Assembly: GCA_938074205.1 (NCBI GenBank)
Contig: CALJES010000006.1
Span: 1 to 64,000, forward strand
Direction of reading: 5' to 3'
Length of the DNA: 64,000 bases
From: an uncultured bacterium
Lineage (GTDB): Bacteria; Armatimonadota; UBA5829
Shown: positions 1 to 7,113 of the stretch, piece by piece
Position numbering within the stretch: position 1 is the stretch's first letter
How the letters are laid out: each line of letters opens with the position of its first letter
Notes under the pieces: generated by a model
What the model was told of the DNA's origin: nothing
Database searches by the model: none
Seen by the model: the letters and a program-made list of their open reading frames with translations, nothing else
Program-made: the position numbers and the translations under genes

Positions 1-72
1 AGCCTGAACCGGAAGCCATTCTTCTATTAGTAGTCTGGGCTTGTTTCGCCCTGAGTCTTTCGAATCGCTCAT
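1..72 (-). CDS. DUF1156 DNA methylase, N-terminal fragment
   Basis: The first 24 codons of a gene that runs off the left edge. The start ATG (72..70) overlaps the TGA of the upstream gene in an ATGA arrangement, so translation is coupled. The visible peptide contains RLLIEEWLPVQA, which matches the conserved opening of DUF1156 proteins. From family knowledge these are large adenine-specific DNA methyltransferases that travel with DUF499 ATPases in defence-type loci. Everything beyond residue 24, including the methylase motifs, is outside the window. The family call rests on this short N-terminus plus the DUF499 neighbour. Confidence 0.75.
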   Translation of the reverse strand, partial: MSDSKDSGRNKPRLLIEEWLPVQA

Positions 73-557
73 CCCACCGCCTCAGTAAGTATCCTGAGCG
101 CCCTTAAGGCGCGCAAGTTGTTATCTTGCGTGAGCATCCCCAACCACCAGGCTGCCTCAACGGGATCGGAGTTTCTGAGATGGCTGGCAGATTTCATAAG
201 ATTTTCGGCATTTCTGAGGCCGGCCGCAAGCAAGCCAAAACAGGCAACGCGGGCTCCCCAGTCGGCATCCAAAGGATAAAACTCTCCAGGCGAGAGGGTG
301 GTCATACGTTGGGGTTCCTCGCCATTTTGCTTACGGCTGCGCCTGCGGCGCGAATTAGGCATTTGGATAACAGATTTGGAAACTGCATCGCGTAGTAGCG
401 GGGTCCCCGCTGTGAACGCCAGCGTCGATAGAGCGACAAGTTTCTGAAGCCTGTCTCTGCCGCGGTTGTCTGGCCTGCGCCTGTAGATAATCGCAGCCCT
501 GCCGGTTCTGCGGTTAACGACTCTGATGGCAAAAGGAGCATATCTTATCGGCTTCAT
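69..557 (-). CDS. Small partner protein between DUF499 ATPase and DUF1156 methylase
   Basis: A 162-residue protein starting at the ATG that overlaps the DUF499 stop (TGATG); a GTG one codon earlier at 560 is also possible. The N-terminal half is strongly basic, with an RRRRSRK stretch near residue 75. The C-terminal half looks alpha-helical and ends in a Leu/Ala/Arg-rich helix (NLRALRALRIL). There is no signal peptide or membrane segment, so it should be cytoplasmic. It overlaps both neighbours by a few bases, so the three products are probably made in fixed ratio and may form a complex. I cannot assign a family. Small proteins of similar size occur in other DUF499-DUF1156 loci, and the basic half would suit nucleic-acid contact, but that is inference. 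Confidence 0.7.
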   Translation of the reverse strand: MKPIRYAPFAIRVVNRRTGRAAIIYRRRPDNRGRDRLQKLVALSTLAFTAGTPLLRDAVSKSVIQMPNSRRRRSRKQNGEEPQRMTTLSPGEFYPLDADWGARVACFGLLAAGLRNAENLMKSASHLRNSDPVEAAWWLGMLTQDNNLRALRALRILTEAVG

Positions 558-3454
558 CACTCGATCTCCTTCCCGAACTTAGCTGAGAGTTTCACATCCT
601 CGGGCGCCGTATCGCGGGCCTGTTCCAAGCTGGCTACAACGTCAGTTCTGCCAGAATCCCCAAAATTCATCGCTATCTCCACCGTGAACTCTGCGTCCTC
701 ATTCATCGCTCGATAGAGCTTCGCCGCCTCGTCTATGGGCCTTAAATTGGTATTGAGCTTAACATTTTCGACCTTATATAATGCGGACCCGCCTTCTTTT
801 AGTTCTCCATTCACGAGGACGGTCATCAAGACAGAATTGGCGCTAAACGGCTGTGCAAGCCTAGCAAGCGTCCTAGCGGTATCTGGACTTTGCGCCTCGA
901 GCTTGAGCGAGAGCATAGGGCGATTTTGAGCAAGATTGATTGCCTCGTGCCAGGTATCTGCGTTTACTGTACCAAGTTTTTCATCGCCGTTACCATTTCC
1001 ATTGATTTCACTGGTTTCACTGATAGCTGTCCATTCGGAGACACACGGAGCATCTGGTGGAGCGACAAGAACATCGCTTGTGAGGTTCATCGTGTACATT
1101 CGGTCGCCGTCGATACGTCTGCGCTCCCCTTCCGGACCGGTTACCTTGCCCTTTGAGTCGTATACGTCGCCATTTGCCAGCCGGACCACCAACTTGCCCG
1201 ATTCGACAGCTTTTATGATGGCGTTGCGAACCGGGGAGCCATCTATCATCAGCCGCAGTTTAATGCTTGCCAGCGCCCGCTCATGAATTGCGCTGGCAGG
1301 ATAAGCACCCTGGTGGTCGAGAGATGGTGTGGAACCTGGGATAATGTCGTTTATTAACAGGTCTACGTCCAGTGAATCTTCGTACTGGTATATTAGTCCT
1401 TCATCATCAAGGAACTTCTTCAGGTTCGCCTGTCCACTGGGCGTCCCGAGCGCACTTTCACTTTGGACAAGATATTTTTCGGCCAGCGAGACGGGCTGCC
1501 TGCCCTGGAAGAAAACGCGATTGAACGCGCGATACGCCGCGATTTGGGCTCGTTTGCGCAGCTGCACAATGATTTCTTCAACCTGAGCCTTGAGCTCTTT
1601 GTTGTCTTTATAGTCATGAAGCACAGCCTCGGCGGCCAGTTCCCATTTTGCAGTCCTGACAGCTTCATCTAATCCTGCCTGGTTGGGCGCGATGGCAAGA
1701 ATAGCGTTTCTGAACCGCCTTGGACGTTTTGACTCAGGATCTGAATCATCTTCAAAATCGCATACCGCCTGTGCGAGCTCTTCGGAATCGCACAGCACAA
1801 GCTTCAGTTTATTAGAGTCCGGCACGTCGCTAGGTCTTTGCGGATATGCTTTCAGGTCAAATGTTGCACCCTTGAAGTAATCAATAACTCTTGTGCGGAC
1901 TCTGGCCAAGGCATCTTCGGTGCTTATTCGAGCCACTGCTTCTTCGATTATCTTGTTTGCGTTAGGTTCGTATCGGAATTGGAACTTTTCGCCAGAGTCA
2001 ATTTTATAAGTATGCCAACACACACTAATAAGCCGGTCAATGGCCTCTCCGGGCTCGTGCCCAACTTCACTGGGCCTTAAAGTGGCCAGGGTGATATCAG
2101 CTTTGTCCATCGCGGCGTTGGCGGTCATAGGCAGACTTTCGAGAAGAAGAGCGGATGCGACTCGACGGTGGATGTCGGTCTGATAGTCTTTGTCGAGTTC
2201 TGCTGCGTGGCGTAGAATGTCGGCGTCTACGGCAGCCTTGAAGTTGTCTCTGTTCAGGCGCTGCAGAAGGTCGGCCTGTATGCTGGAGTTTTCCCAGTTG
2301 ATGTCTCCCGCGGTGATGAGAGGAATATCGGGCTTGCGCTGCCAGATATCGCGCAGAATACGGGCGAACAGGCGAAGTGTGCCACGGCTTTTCTGAAAGC
2401 TCTGTAGGGCCCCCAGCCTGTCTCTGGCGGTATCTAGAAGTCTGGGGTGGAACGGATAGCACTCTACAATGCGCTTGGCATACTCTGCGCTGTCGACACC
2501 TCTGGGAAGCAGCCCCGGGTTTTCTGAGCAGATGCGTTTGTAGGCGTTATAGTATTCTCCCGAAGCCTCGTCCGCGCCAGCGCGGTCAACCTTGGTAAAC
2601 AGACGTCGTATAATGACCTGGGCGGTCTCGGTGCCGATGGGATCAAAGTCTGTCATCTTGCGTCCGAGAACATCATCGAAGCCGGCTGCCGCCTCTGTTT
2701 CCATAGCTTTCTCTAGGTCGGAGGTTTCTTTTTGGTAGGCAGTTTGGTCGGCTGTATCAGTTATGACGAGCACCGCTTGCCTGAGGGCGCTGATCTCAGA
2801 TATGAGAGAGTTGATAAATGATGTCAGTGCATTTTTGCCCCTTTCCGAAAGCTTGCACATATAAAGCACTATTTCGTCAAGCAGTATTAGCACCGGCGCG
2901 CCCGTTGTCAGAATCTCGCGAATGAGGGCGGCGTGAGGGACCTTTTCGGGGTCGTCGATATTCTTGACCTTCTCGTATCCCCTTACGCCACCTAGCTGGT
3001 ATGCTAGCTCGCCCCAGAGGCTGTGTGTTTGGAAGTTAGCATGTTGAAGGAAGACTTCGGTGCCAGCCTTGTCGCCGTCAACACCTGCTACCACTACTTT
3101 TTCTGGTCTACCAGCGGCGTCCAGAAGCTCGGTGCCAATTGATAACTTGTTGATGTTTTTGGCCAGGTGCCAGAGAGCAATGAGAGTGTGAGTTTTGCCG
3201 CCTCCGAAACCCGTGCTGAGCCGAATCCGCGCGCCCGATTCGTTTGGATCGGCAAGACGGCCGAACACGTTATTTACCACTTTTTTAAGCGCAGCGGCAG
3301 GGTGTGTATTCTTGAAAAACTCTTCAGGGTCGAGGTAGACCTTAGGAGCGATCCCTTCGACCACGTGACCAAAATCAGCCGCGAATATCGCGTCGTCCAG
3401 TTCGCCTTGGAGTACTTCGGGACGCAGCTCGCAGCAATCGTAGATGGTCTTCAT
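557..3454 (-). CDS. DUF499 AAA-type ATPase of a methylase-associated defence-type operon
   Basis: A 965-residue cytoplasmic protein. Residues 82-88 form a Walker A loop (GFGGGKT, K87) and residues 187-194 a Walker B strand ending in LLDE (D193, E194). The N-terminus and this spacing fit the DUF499 family of large ATPases. From family knowledge, DUF499 proteins are encoded beside DUF1156 methylases and helicases in loci classed as antiviral (for example Hma-type systems); the mechanism is poorly known. The start ATG follows a good Shine-Dalgarno (GGAAGGGAG). It is the first visible gene of a left-running operon, with a promoter carrying a tandem repeat at 3499-3526. The remaining ~750 residues contain no motif I can name. 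The family call is firm; the defence role is inferred from the neighbours. Confidence 0.85.
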   Translation of the reverse strand: MKTIYDCCELRPEVLQGELDDAIFAADFGHVVEGIAPKVYLDPEEFFKNTHPAAALKKVVNNVFGRLADPNESGARIRLSTGFGGGKTHTLIALWHLAKNINKLSIGTELLDAAGRPEKVVVAGVDGDKAGTEVFLQHANFQTHSLWGELAYQLGGVRGYEKVKNIDDPEKVPHAALIREILTTGAPVLILLDEIVLYMCKLSERGKNALTSFINSLISEISALRQAVLVITDTADQTAYQKETSDLEKAMETEAAAGFDDVLGRKMTDFDPIGTETAQVIIRRLFTKVDRAGADEASGEYYNAYKRICSENPGLLPRGVDSAEYAKRIVECYPFHPRLLDTARDRLGALQSFQKSRGTLRLFARILRDIWQRKPDIPLITAGDINWENSSIQADLLQRLNRDNFKAAVDADILRHAAELDKDYQTDIHRRVASALLLESLPMTANAAMDKADITLATLRPSEVGHEPGEAIDRLISVCWHTYKIDSGEKFQFRYEPNANKIIEEAVARISTEDALARVRTRVIDYFKGATFDLKAYPQRPSDVPDSNKLKLVLCDSEELAQAVCDFEDDSDPESKRPRRFRNAILAIAPNQAGLDEAVRTAKWELAAEAVLHDYKDNKELKAQVEEIIVQLRKRAQIAAYRAFNRVFFQGRQPVSLAEKYLVQSESALGTPSGQANLKKFLDDEGLIYQYEDSLDVDLLINDIIPGSTPSLDHQGAYPASAIHERALASIKLRLMIDGSPVRNAIIKAVESGKLVVRLANGDVYDSKGKVTGPEGERRRIDGDRMYTMNLTSDVLVAPPDAPCVSEWTAISETSEINGNGNGDEKLGTVNADTWHEAINLAQNRPMLSLKLEAQSPDTARTLARLAQPFSANSVLMTVLVNGELKEGGSALYKVENVKLNTNLRPIDEAAKLYRAMNEDAEFTVEIAMNFGDSGRTDVVASLEQARDTAPEDVKLSAKFGKEIE

Positions 3455-3498
3455 ATATGCTCCCTTCCTCCCTTTGTGTTGTAAAACGGCTTTGCGAG

Positions 3499-3526
3499 AT
3501 TCTCTATCTAGTCTCTATCTAGTCAA
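3499..3526 (-). promoter_or_regulatory. Putative promoter of the DUF499 operon
   Basis: Reading leftward, TTGACT (3526..3521) is separated by 16 bp from GAGAAT (3504..3499). The -35 is good and the -10 matches the consensus at four of six positions. It lies about 45 bp upstream of the DUF499 start codon. The spacer consists of a tandem repeat listed separately. Confidence 0.45.
3501..3522. repeat. Tandem 11-bp direct repeat in the DUF499 promoter
   Basis: TCTCTATCTAG occurs twice head-to-tail with no gap (3501-3511 and 3512-3522). The two copies fill the spacer and overlap the edges of the -35 and -10 of the putative promoter, where a repressor site would be expected. Whether a protein binds here is inference. 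Confidence 0.6.
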
Positions 3527-3691
3527 CTACCGGGAAATACAAAGGGCAGACCAGCGCTGCCGACAGCGTAAATGATAATGCGTGCGTGGTGAGATGGTCA
3601 ATATAGGGCAGTAGGATAGTGATGCTTGTGTGCTAATCAGGTGGTGCTGTTATTATGGCGCAAGTATTTCGAGCTCAAAAAACGGGGCTCT

Positions 3692-3766
3692 TGGTGGGCG
3701 GTGTTGGACTTGAACCAACGACCTCTTCGGTGTCAACGAAGCGTTCTCCCCCTGAACTAACCGCCC
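3692..3766 (-). tRNA. tRNA-Val (GAC)
   Basis: A complete cloverleaf on the minus strand: acceptor GGGCGGT/ACCGCCC, anticodon stem CTTCG/CGAAG with loop TTGACAC (anticodon GAC), T arm GTTGG/CCAAC, discriminator A and an encoded CCA (3694..3692). A second valine tRNA with anticodon TAC lies at 60936-61011, so the window covers both usual valine readers. Confidence 0.95.
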
Positions 3767-3790
3767 ACTTGGGGTGTACATCTACATTAT

Positions 3791-3820
3791 ATCATATCAG
3801 GTGCTAGGAGTGCTTGTAAA
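3791..3820 (-). promoter_or_regulatory. Promoter of tRNA-Val (GAC)
   Basis: Leftward TTTACA (3820..3815), an 18-bp spacer, then TATGAT (3796..3791), about 25 bp upstream of the mature tRNA 5' end. An overlapping TATAAT sits a few bases further downstream. Confidence 0.55.
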
Positions 3821-3927
3821 GCCGCTTTTGCAAATGCAGTCATAATTGACTGGGTCAATGTCAGTGAGGCTTGCATTATGAACTCAGACAATGAGAATAA
3901 TGAGTGCGGTTTGCTAGACAACTAGCC

Positions 3928-3956
3928 TTGACTCAGGTTATCACTCATAGCATAAT
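3928..3956 (+). promoter_or_regulatory. Promoter of the ECF sigma / anti-sigma operon
   Basis: TTGACT (3928-3933), exactly 17 bp, then CATAAT (3951-3956). It predicts a start near 3963 and a leader of about 107 nt before the GTG start at 4070. This is a housekeeping-type promoter. I did not find a second, ECF-type autoregulatory promoter. Confidence 0.6.
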
Positions 3957-4069
3957 ACGAACAGCACTTTCATAATGCACAGAACCGGTATTTGTTTCAG
4001 GTGGAGTGCGGGAACGTATGGGCAAGTTGAAACGTATCCATAAAAGGACCGCACTCGGAGGCATGCAAA

Positions 4070-4648
4070 GTGGAAATCGCCGATACCGTTGCTGAAACCG
4101 TTCAGCGCGAGGACCGACGTGAGTTCAACGCTCTTGTTAAGCGTTATCATAAACAAGCCTACAATGTTGCCTACAGAATGGCGGGTAACCACGCCGACGC
4201 TGAAGACCTAACACAAGAAGCCTTCATTCGGGCATATCGGTTCTTCGATCAATACCGCAGAGACCTCCCCTTCGAAAACTGGCTTTACAAAATAATGTCG
4301 AACGTTTTTATAGATATGCTTCGGCGCAAACCTAAAGCCAAATTACGCTCTCTAGACGAACCTATTGCTACCGAAGACGGCGAAACCCAGATGGACTTGC
4401 CGGATCCATCCAGCGGACCGGAAGAAACAGTACTTTCCCATGATATGGACAGACGTATTCAGGCTGCTTTGAATACCCTACCTGAGGTCTTTCGACTCAC
4501 GGTTATATACGCCGACATCGAAGGACTTTCATACGAGGAAATAGCCGAGGCAACAAATACCAACATAGGCACTGTTCGCTCCCGCTTGCATAGAGGTCGA
4601 AAGCTTCTTCGAAACAGAATCCAAGGCTTAGCGAGCGAGTTTGTCTGA
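4070..4648 (+). CDS. ECF-family RNA polymerase sigma factor
   Basis: A 192-residue sigma-70 family protein of the extracytoplasmic-function type, the usual length. Region 2 covers about residues 18-90, with AEDLTQEAFIRAYR for core binding and melting and FENWLYKIMSNVFIDMLRR for -10 recognition. Region 4 covers about residues 130-185, with a helix-turn-helix (LSYEEIAEATNTNIGTVRSR) for -35 recognition. The two are joined by an acidic linker. The GTG start is preceded by CGGAG at about 9 bp. It is followed 46 bp later by its cognate zinc-binding anti-sigma factor, and an HtrA protease lies downstream, which suggests an envelope-stress regulon. The inducing signal is unknown. Confidence 0.95.
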   Translation: MEIADTVAETVQREDRREFNALVKRYHKQAYNVAYRMAGNHADAEDLTQEAFIRAYRFFDQYRRDLPFENWLYKIMSNVFIDMLRRKPKAKLRSLDEPIATEDGETQMDLPDPSSGPEETVLSHDMDRRIQAALNTLPEVFRLTVIYADIEGLSYEEIAEATNTNIGTVRSRLHRGRKLLRNRIQGLASEFV

Positions 4649-4694
4649 CGGGACAGGCACAAATTATAGAATGCGATAAGGCAGGTGTTGAAGG

Positions 4695-5225
4695 ATGAAT
4701 TGCCGCAAAGTAATGAATCTAATTTCTGCATACATAGACGGCGAACTTACGGGTGCAGAAATGCTTGCCATAAGGAGACACCTCTCGGAATGCTCAGAAT
4801 GCACCCGCGAATACGAGTCGCTGCGCGGTTTGAAAGAAGCAATGTCTCGTCTGCGCACAGTAGTGCCTCGCAAAGACCTTGCCGCCGCTGTCGTCGCTAA
4901 GATTGAAGAACAACAGTTCACCCGAACGCACAGGTTTGGTACATGGGCTGCACGGTTAACCTTTGCTAAGCTCAGCCCGGTTACCGCTGCACTCGCGGTG
5001 TTCGGCGCAGCGCTTGTACTGCTTACTGCCGGCGGTATGGAAGGTTTTAACCCGGACATTTCTGGTAATCAGACGGCATTTCTGTCCCAGACTCATCAAG
5101 TATCATTTCTTAGCGAGATAAGTCTTCCCCATGTTGAATTCCAGTTCAGCAAACCTTTGGTTGTTACTAGCGCTGCACAAACCTCCTTTAGTCCTGAAGT
5201 CCAATTTGCCAGCTTCAATAGATAA
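4695..5225 (+). CDS. Zinc-binding anti-sigma factor (ZAS, zf-HC2)
   Basis: A 176-residue single-pass membrane protein. The N-terminal cytoplasmic domain carries the ZAS zinc signature Cys3...His29-x3-Cys33-x2-Cys36, which in this family sequesters the sigma factor encoded just upstream. One hydrophobic segment lies at about residues 93-115, followed by a roughly 60-residue tail outside the membrane rich in Ser, Gln and Phe. Release normally follows regulated proteolysis or redox change; which applies here cannot be read from sequence. The start ATG has AAGGATG context. It is almost certainly cotranscribed with the sigma gene. Confidence 0.9.
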   Translation: MNCRKVMNLISAYIDGELTGAEMLAIRRHLSECSECTREYESLRGLKEAMSRLRTVVPRKDLAAAVVAKIEEQQFTRTHRFGTWAARLTFAKLSPVTAALAVFGAALVLLTAGGMEGFNPDISGNQTAFLSQTHQVSFLSEISLPHVEFQFSKPLVVTSAAQTSFSPEVQFASFNR

Positions 5226-5372
5226 TAAGGACAAATTCTTGCTGCGGCTGGTTTATCCTTGCCACAGATTGAAGTTGCATTGACTGCGGGCGAATGCTCG
5301 ATTCAACTAGTCTGTTGATCCAGATTGCTAACTTACGTTTTTGCTGTTCGTGAGCTTCGTTGTTGGTGAAAC

Positions 5373-5401
5373 GTCTGATTGTTCTCGTTCGTCAATCAGA
5401 C
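5373..5401 (+). terminator. Hairpin downstream of the anti-sigma gene
   Basis: A perfect 9-bp inverted repeat, GTCTGATTG (5373-5381) and CAATCAGAC (5393-5401), with an 11-nt loop, in the 289-bp gap between the anti-sigma gene and htrA. There is no T-run, so it could be a weak terminator or an operator. A possible TATAAT -10 for htrA follows at 5450-5455 without a good -35. Confidence 0.4.
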
Positions 5402-5514
5402 TGGATTGGCGGATGCACAGGGGCGAGCCTCTTTTGATTGTTTAGTGGGTATAATTTTGGAGTCAAACGTCGTAATCTTGTGGTTGTACTATTTATAGAA
5501 AGGAGCTGATAGGC

Positions 5515-6966
5515 GTGAGAAAAAAGCTACTATTACAAAACCAAAATCTGAGCCTTATACTCATTGTTGTCCTAAGTATAGCCCTCGGCTTCTCTCTTGC
5601 TGCTAATTTCTATCGTCGAGACGTTTCGGTGACGGCTATTGCAGCTTCTGAAAACCCTATTCCGCAGCCGTGGCAAGAAGCATTTGTTTTGGTTGCTGAA
5701 AAGCTGCGACCGTGCATAGTGCACATCAAAAGCGAAAAGATGGTAGAGGTTCCGAGGTTCCCGTGGTTTGACGATTTCTTCTGGCCTTTTGGTGGAGGTC
5801 GAAACAGACCTGAGCCAGAAAAGAGGGTACAACAGGCCACGGGCTCCGGGGTAATAGTAAGATCCGATGGATATATTCTCACAAACAATCACGTGGTAGC
5901 TGGGGCAGATAGAGTCACCGTTAAGTTGGCAGATGGTCGAGAGTTCACTGGAAAGGTTTTGTTAGATCCATACTCCGATCTTGCGCTTGTCAAGATCGAT
6001 ACAAAGGATCTCCCGGCAGCTCAATTCGGGGATTCCGACAAGGTTAAAGTCGGTCAGTGGGTAGCGGCGATAGGAAATCCTTTCGGTCTTGAAAACACGG
6101 TTACTGCAGGCGTAGTAAGCGCAGTAAGACACATTTCCAGCTCTGAGGACCCCTTGCCCAAAGCAGAGGTGATCCAGACTGATGCGTCAATCAATCCTGG
6201 CAATTCCGGAGGGCCACTCGTTGATCTGCAAGGCAGAATAATAGGTATCAACTTTGCCATCTACACCACCTCTGGGGGCAGTGTAGGAGTTGGCTTTGCC
6301 ATCCCATCGAACATCGCTAAGAATGTGATGTCTCAACTGATCGAGAAGGGCAAGGTTGTGAGAGGATACCTGGGCGTCATACCCAGGGATCTGACTCCAG
6401 TACTCAAGGAGAAGCTGGGCGTGCAGCAAGGAGCGTTAGTGGAATCGGTAGACAAGGACACGCCTGCGGAAAAGGCAGGCATTAAGGTAATGGACGTTAT
6501 AGTTAGCGTAGACGGCAAAGCCGTGAATAACAGCGCGGACTTACGTCGAATCGTCCAAAACATTGCGCCCGGCACTAAGGTAAAGGTGGTCGTCGTAAGG
6601 GACAAAACCAGAAAAACGCTGGACGTTACTATCGGTGAACTGCCAGTCGAAGGAGGAACTGCAGGCGATGGCAGTGCGGCCGACAAGATAGGTCTGTCTG
6701 TACAGCCTTTAACGCCCGAGATCGCAAGACAACTAGGCCTAGATGAGTCTGTTAAGGGTGTTGTGGTGCGCAAGGTAGAACCCGGCAGCGCAGCTGACCG
6801 TGCAGGCATCCGCCGAAACGACGTCATAGTTGAAATTGACGGCACTCCTATCACTAGCGTGGCTTCATTTACTAGTTCTATAAACAAACTCAAGTCTGGA
6901 GACACGGCCCTTGTAGTTGTACAAAGAGGTGATCGCACTCAGGTCGTCACATTGAGAATAGACTGA
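5515..6966 (+). CDS. HtrA/DegP-type periplasmic serine protease with two PDZ domains
   Basis: A 483-residue protein. Residues 12-31 are an uncleaved signal anchor or signal peptide. The trypsin-like domain carries the triad His126 (NNHVV), Asp155 (SDLAL) and Ser231 (GNSGGP); the His-to-Ser spacing of 105 equals that of E. coli DegP. Two PDZ domains follow (about 275-365 and 385-480), as in DegP and DegQ. It should degrade or refold misfolded envelope proteins outside the cytoplasmic membrane. A linker around residues 75-105 is rich in Phe, Trp, Pro and Arg, like the LA loop of DegP relatives. The GTG start follows AAAGGAG. It lies 289 bp after the sigma/anti-sigma pair and may belong to its regulon. 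Confidence 0.93.
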   Translation: MRKKLLLQNQNLSLILIVVLSIALGFSLAANFYRRDVSVTAIAASENPIPQPWQEAFVLVAEKLRPCIVHIKSEKMVEVPRFPWFDDFFWPFGGGRNRPEPEKRVQQATGSGVIVRSDGYILTNNHVVAGADRVTVKLADGREFTGKVLLDPYSDLALVKIDTKDLPAAQFGDSDKVKVGQWVAAIGNPFGLENTVTAGVVSAVRHISSSEDPLPKAEVIQTDASINPGNSGGPLVDLQGRIIGINFAIYTTSGGSVGVGFAIPSNIAKNVMSQLIEKGKVVRGYLGVIPRDLTPVLKEKLGVQQGALVESVDKDTPAEKAGIKVMDVIVSVDGKAVNNSADLRRIVQNIAPGTKVKVVVVRDKTRKTLDVTIGELPVEGGTAGDGSAADKIGLSVQPLTPEIARQLGLDESVKGVVVRKVEPGSAADRAGIRRNDVIVEIDGTPITSVASFTSSINKLKSGDTALVVVQRGDRTQVVTLRID

Positions 6967-6983
6967 GAAACTCGCCAAGAACT

Positions 6984-7026
6984 GATGCCCGCCTGACATG
7001 AATTACCCTCAGCGTCGGCGGGCATC
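6984..7026. terminator. Hairpin between convergent htrA and mutL
   Basis: A perfect 10-bp inverted repeat, GATGCCCGCC (6984-6993) and GGCGGGCATC (7017-7026), with a 23-nt loop, placed 18 bp after the htrA stop and 88 bp before the mutL stop. The GC-rich stem suits transcription termination in either direction, although neither side has a clear T-run. Confidence 0.55.
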
Positions 7027-7113
7027 AACATTCTGGGGATGAAATCTTGCTCAGCCTATAGGTTGGTTGATCATTCTTTTAGCCAGTGGGTAACTGGTAA
7101 TACCTAGCGCGTT

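Noticed and set aside
6333-6938. Long antisense frame inside htrA
   Set aside because: It is a shadow of the htrA coding sequence, low-complexity Ser/Thr-rich, with no ribosome site; several similar frames oppose ligA, groEL and mutS.
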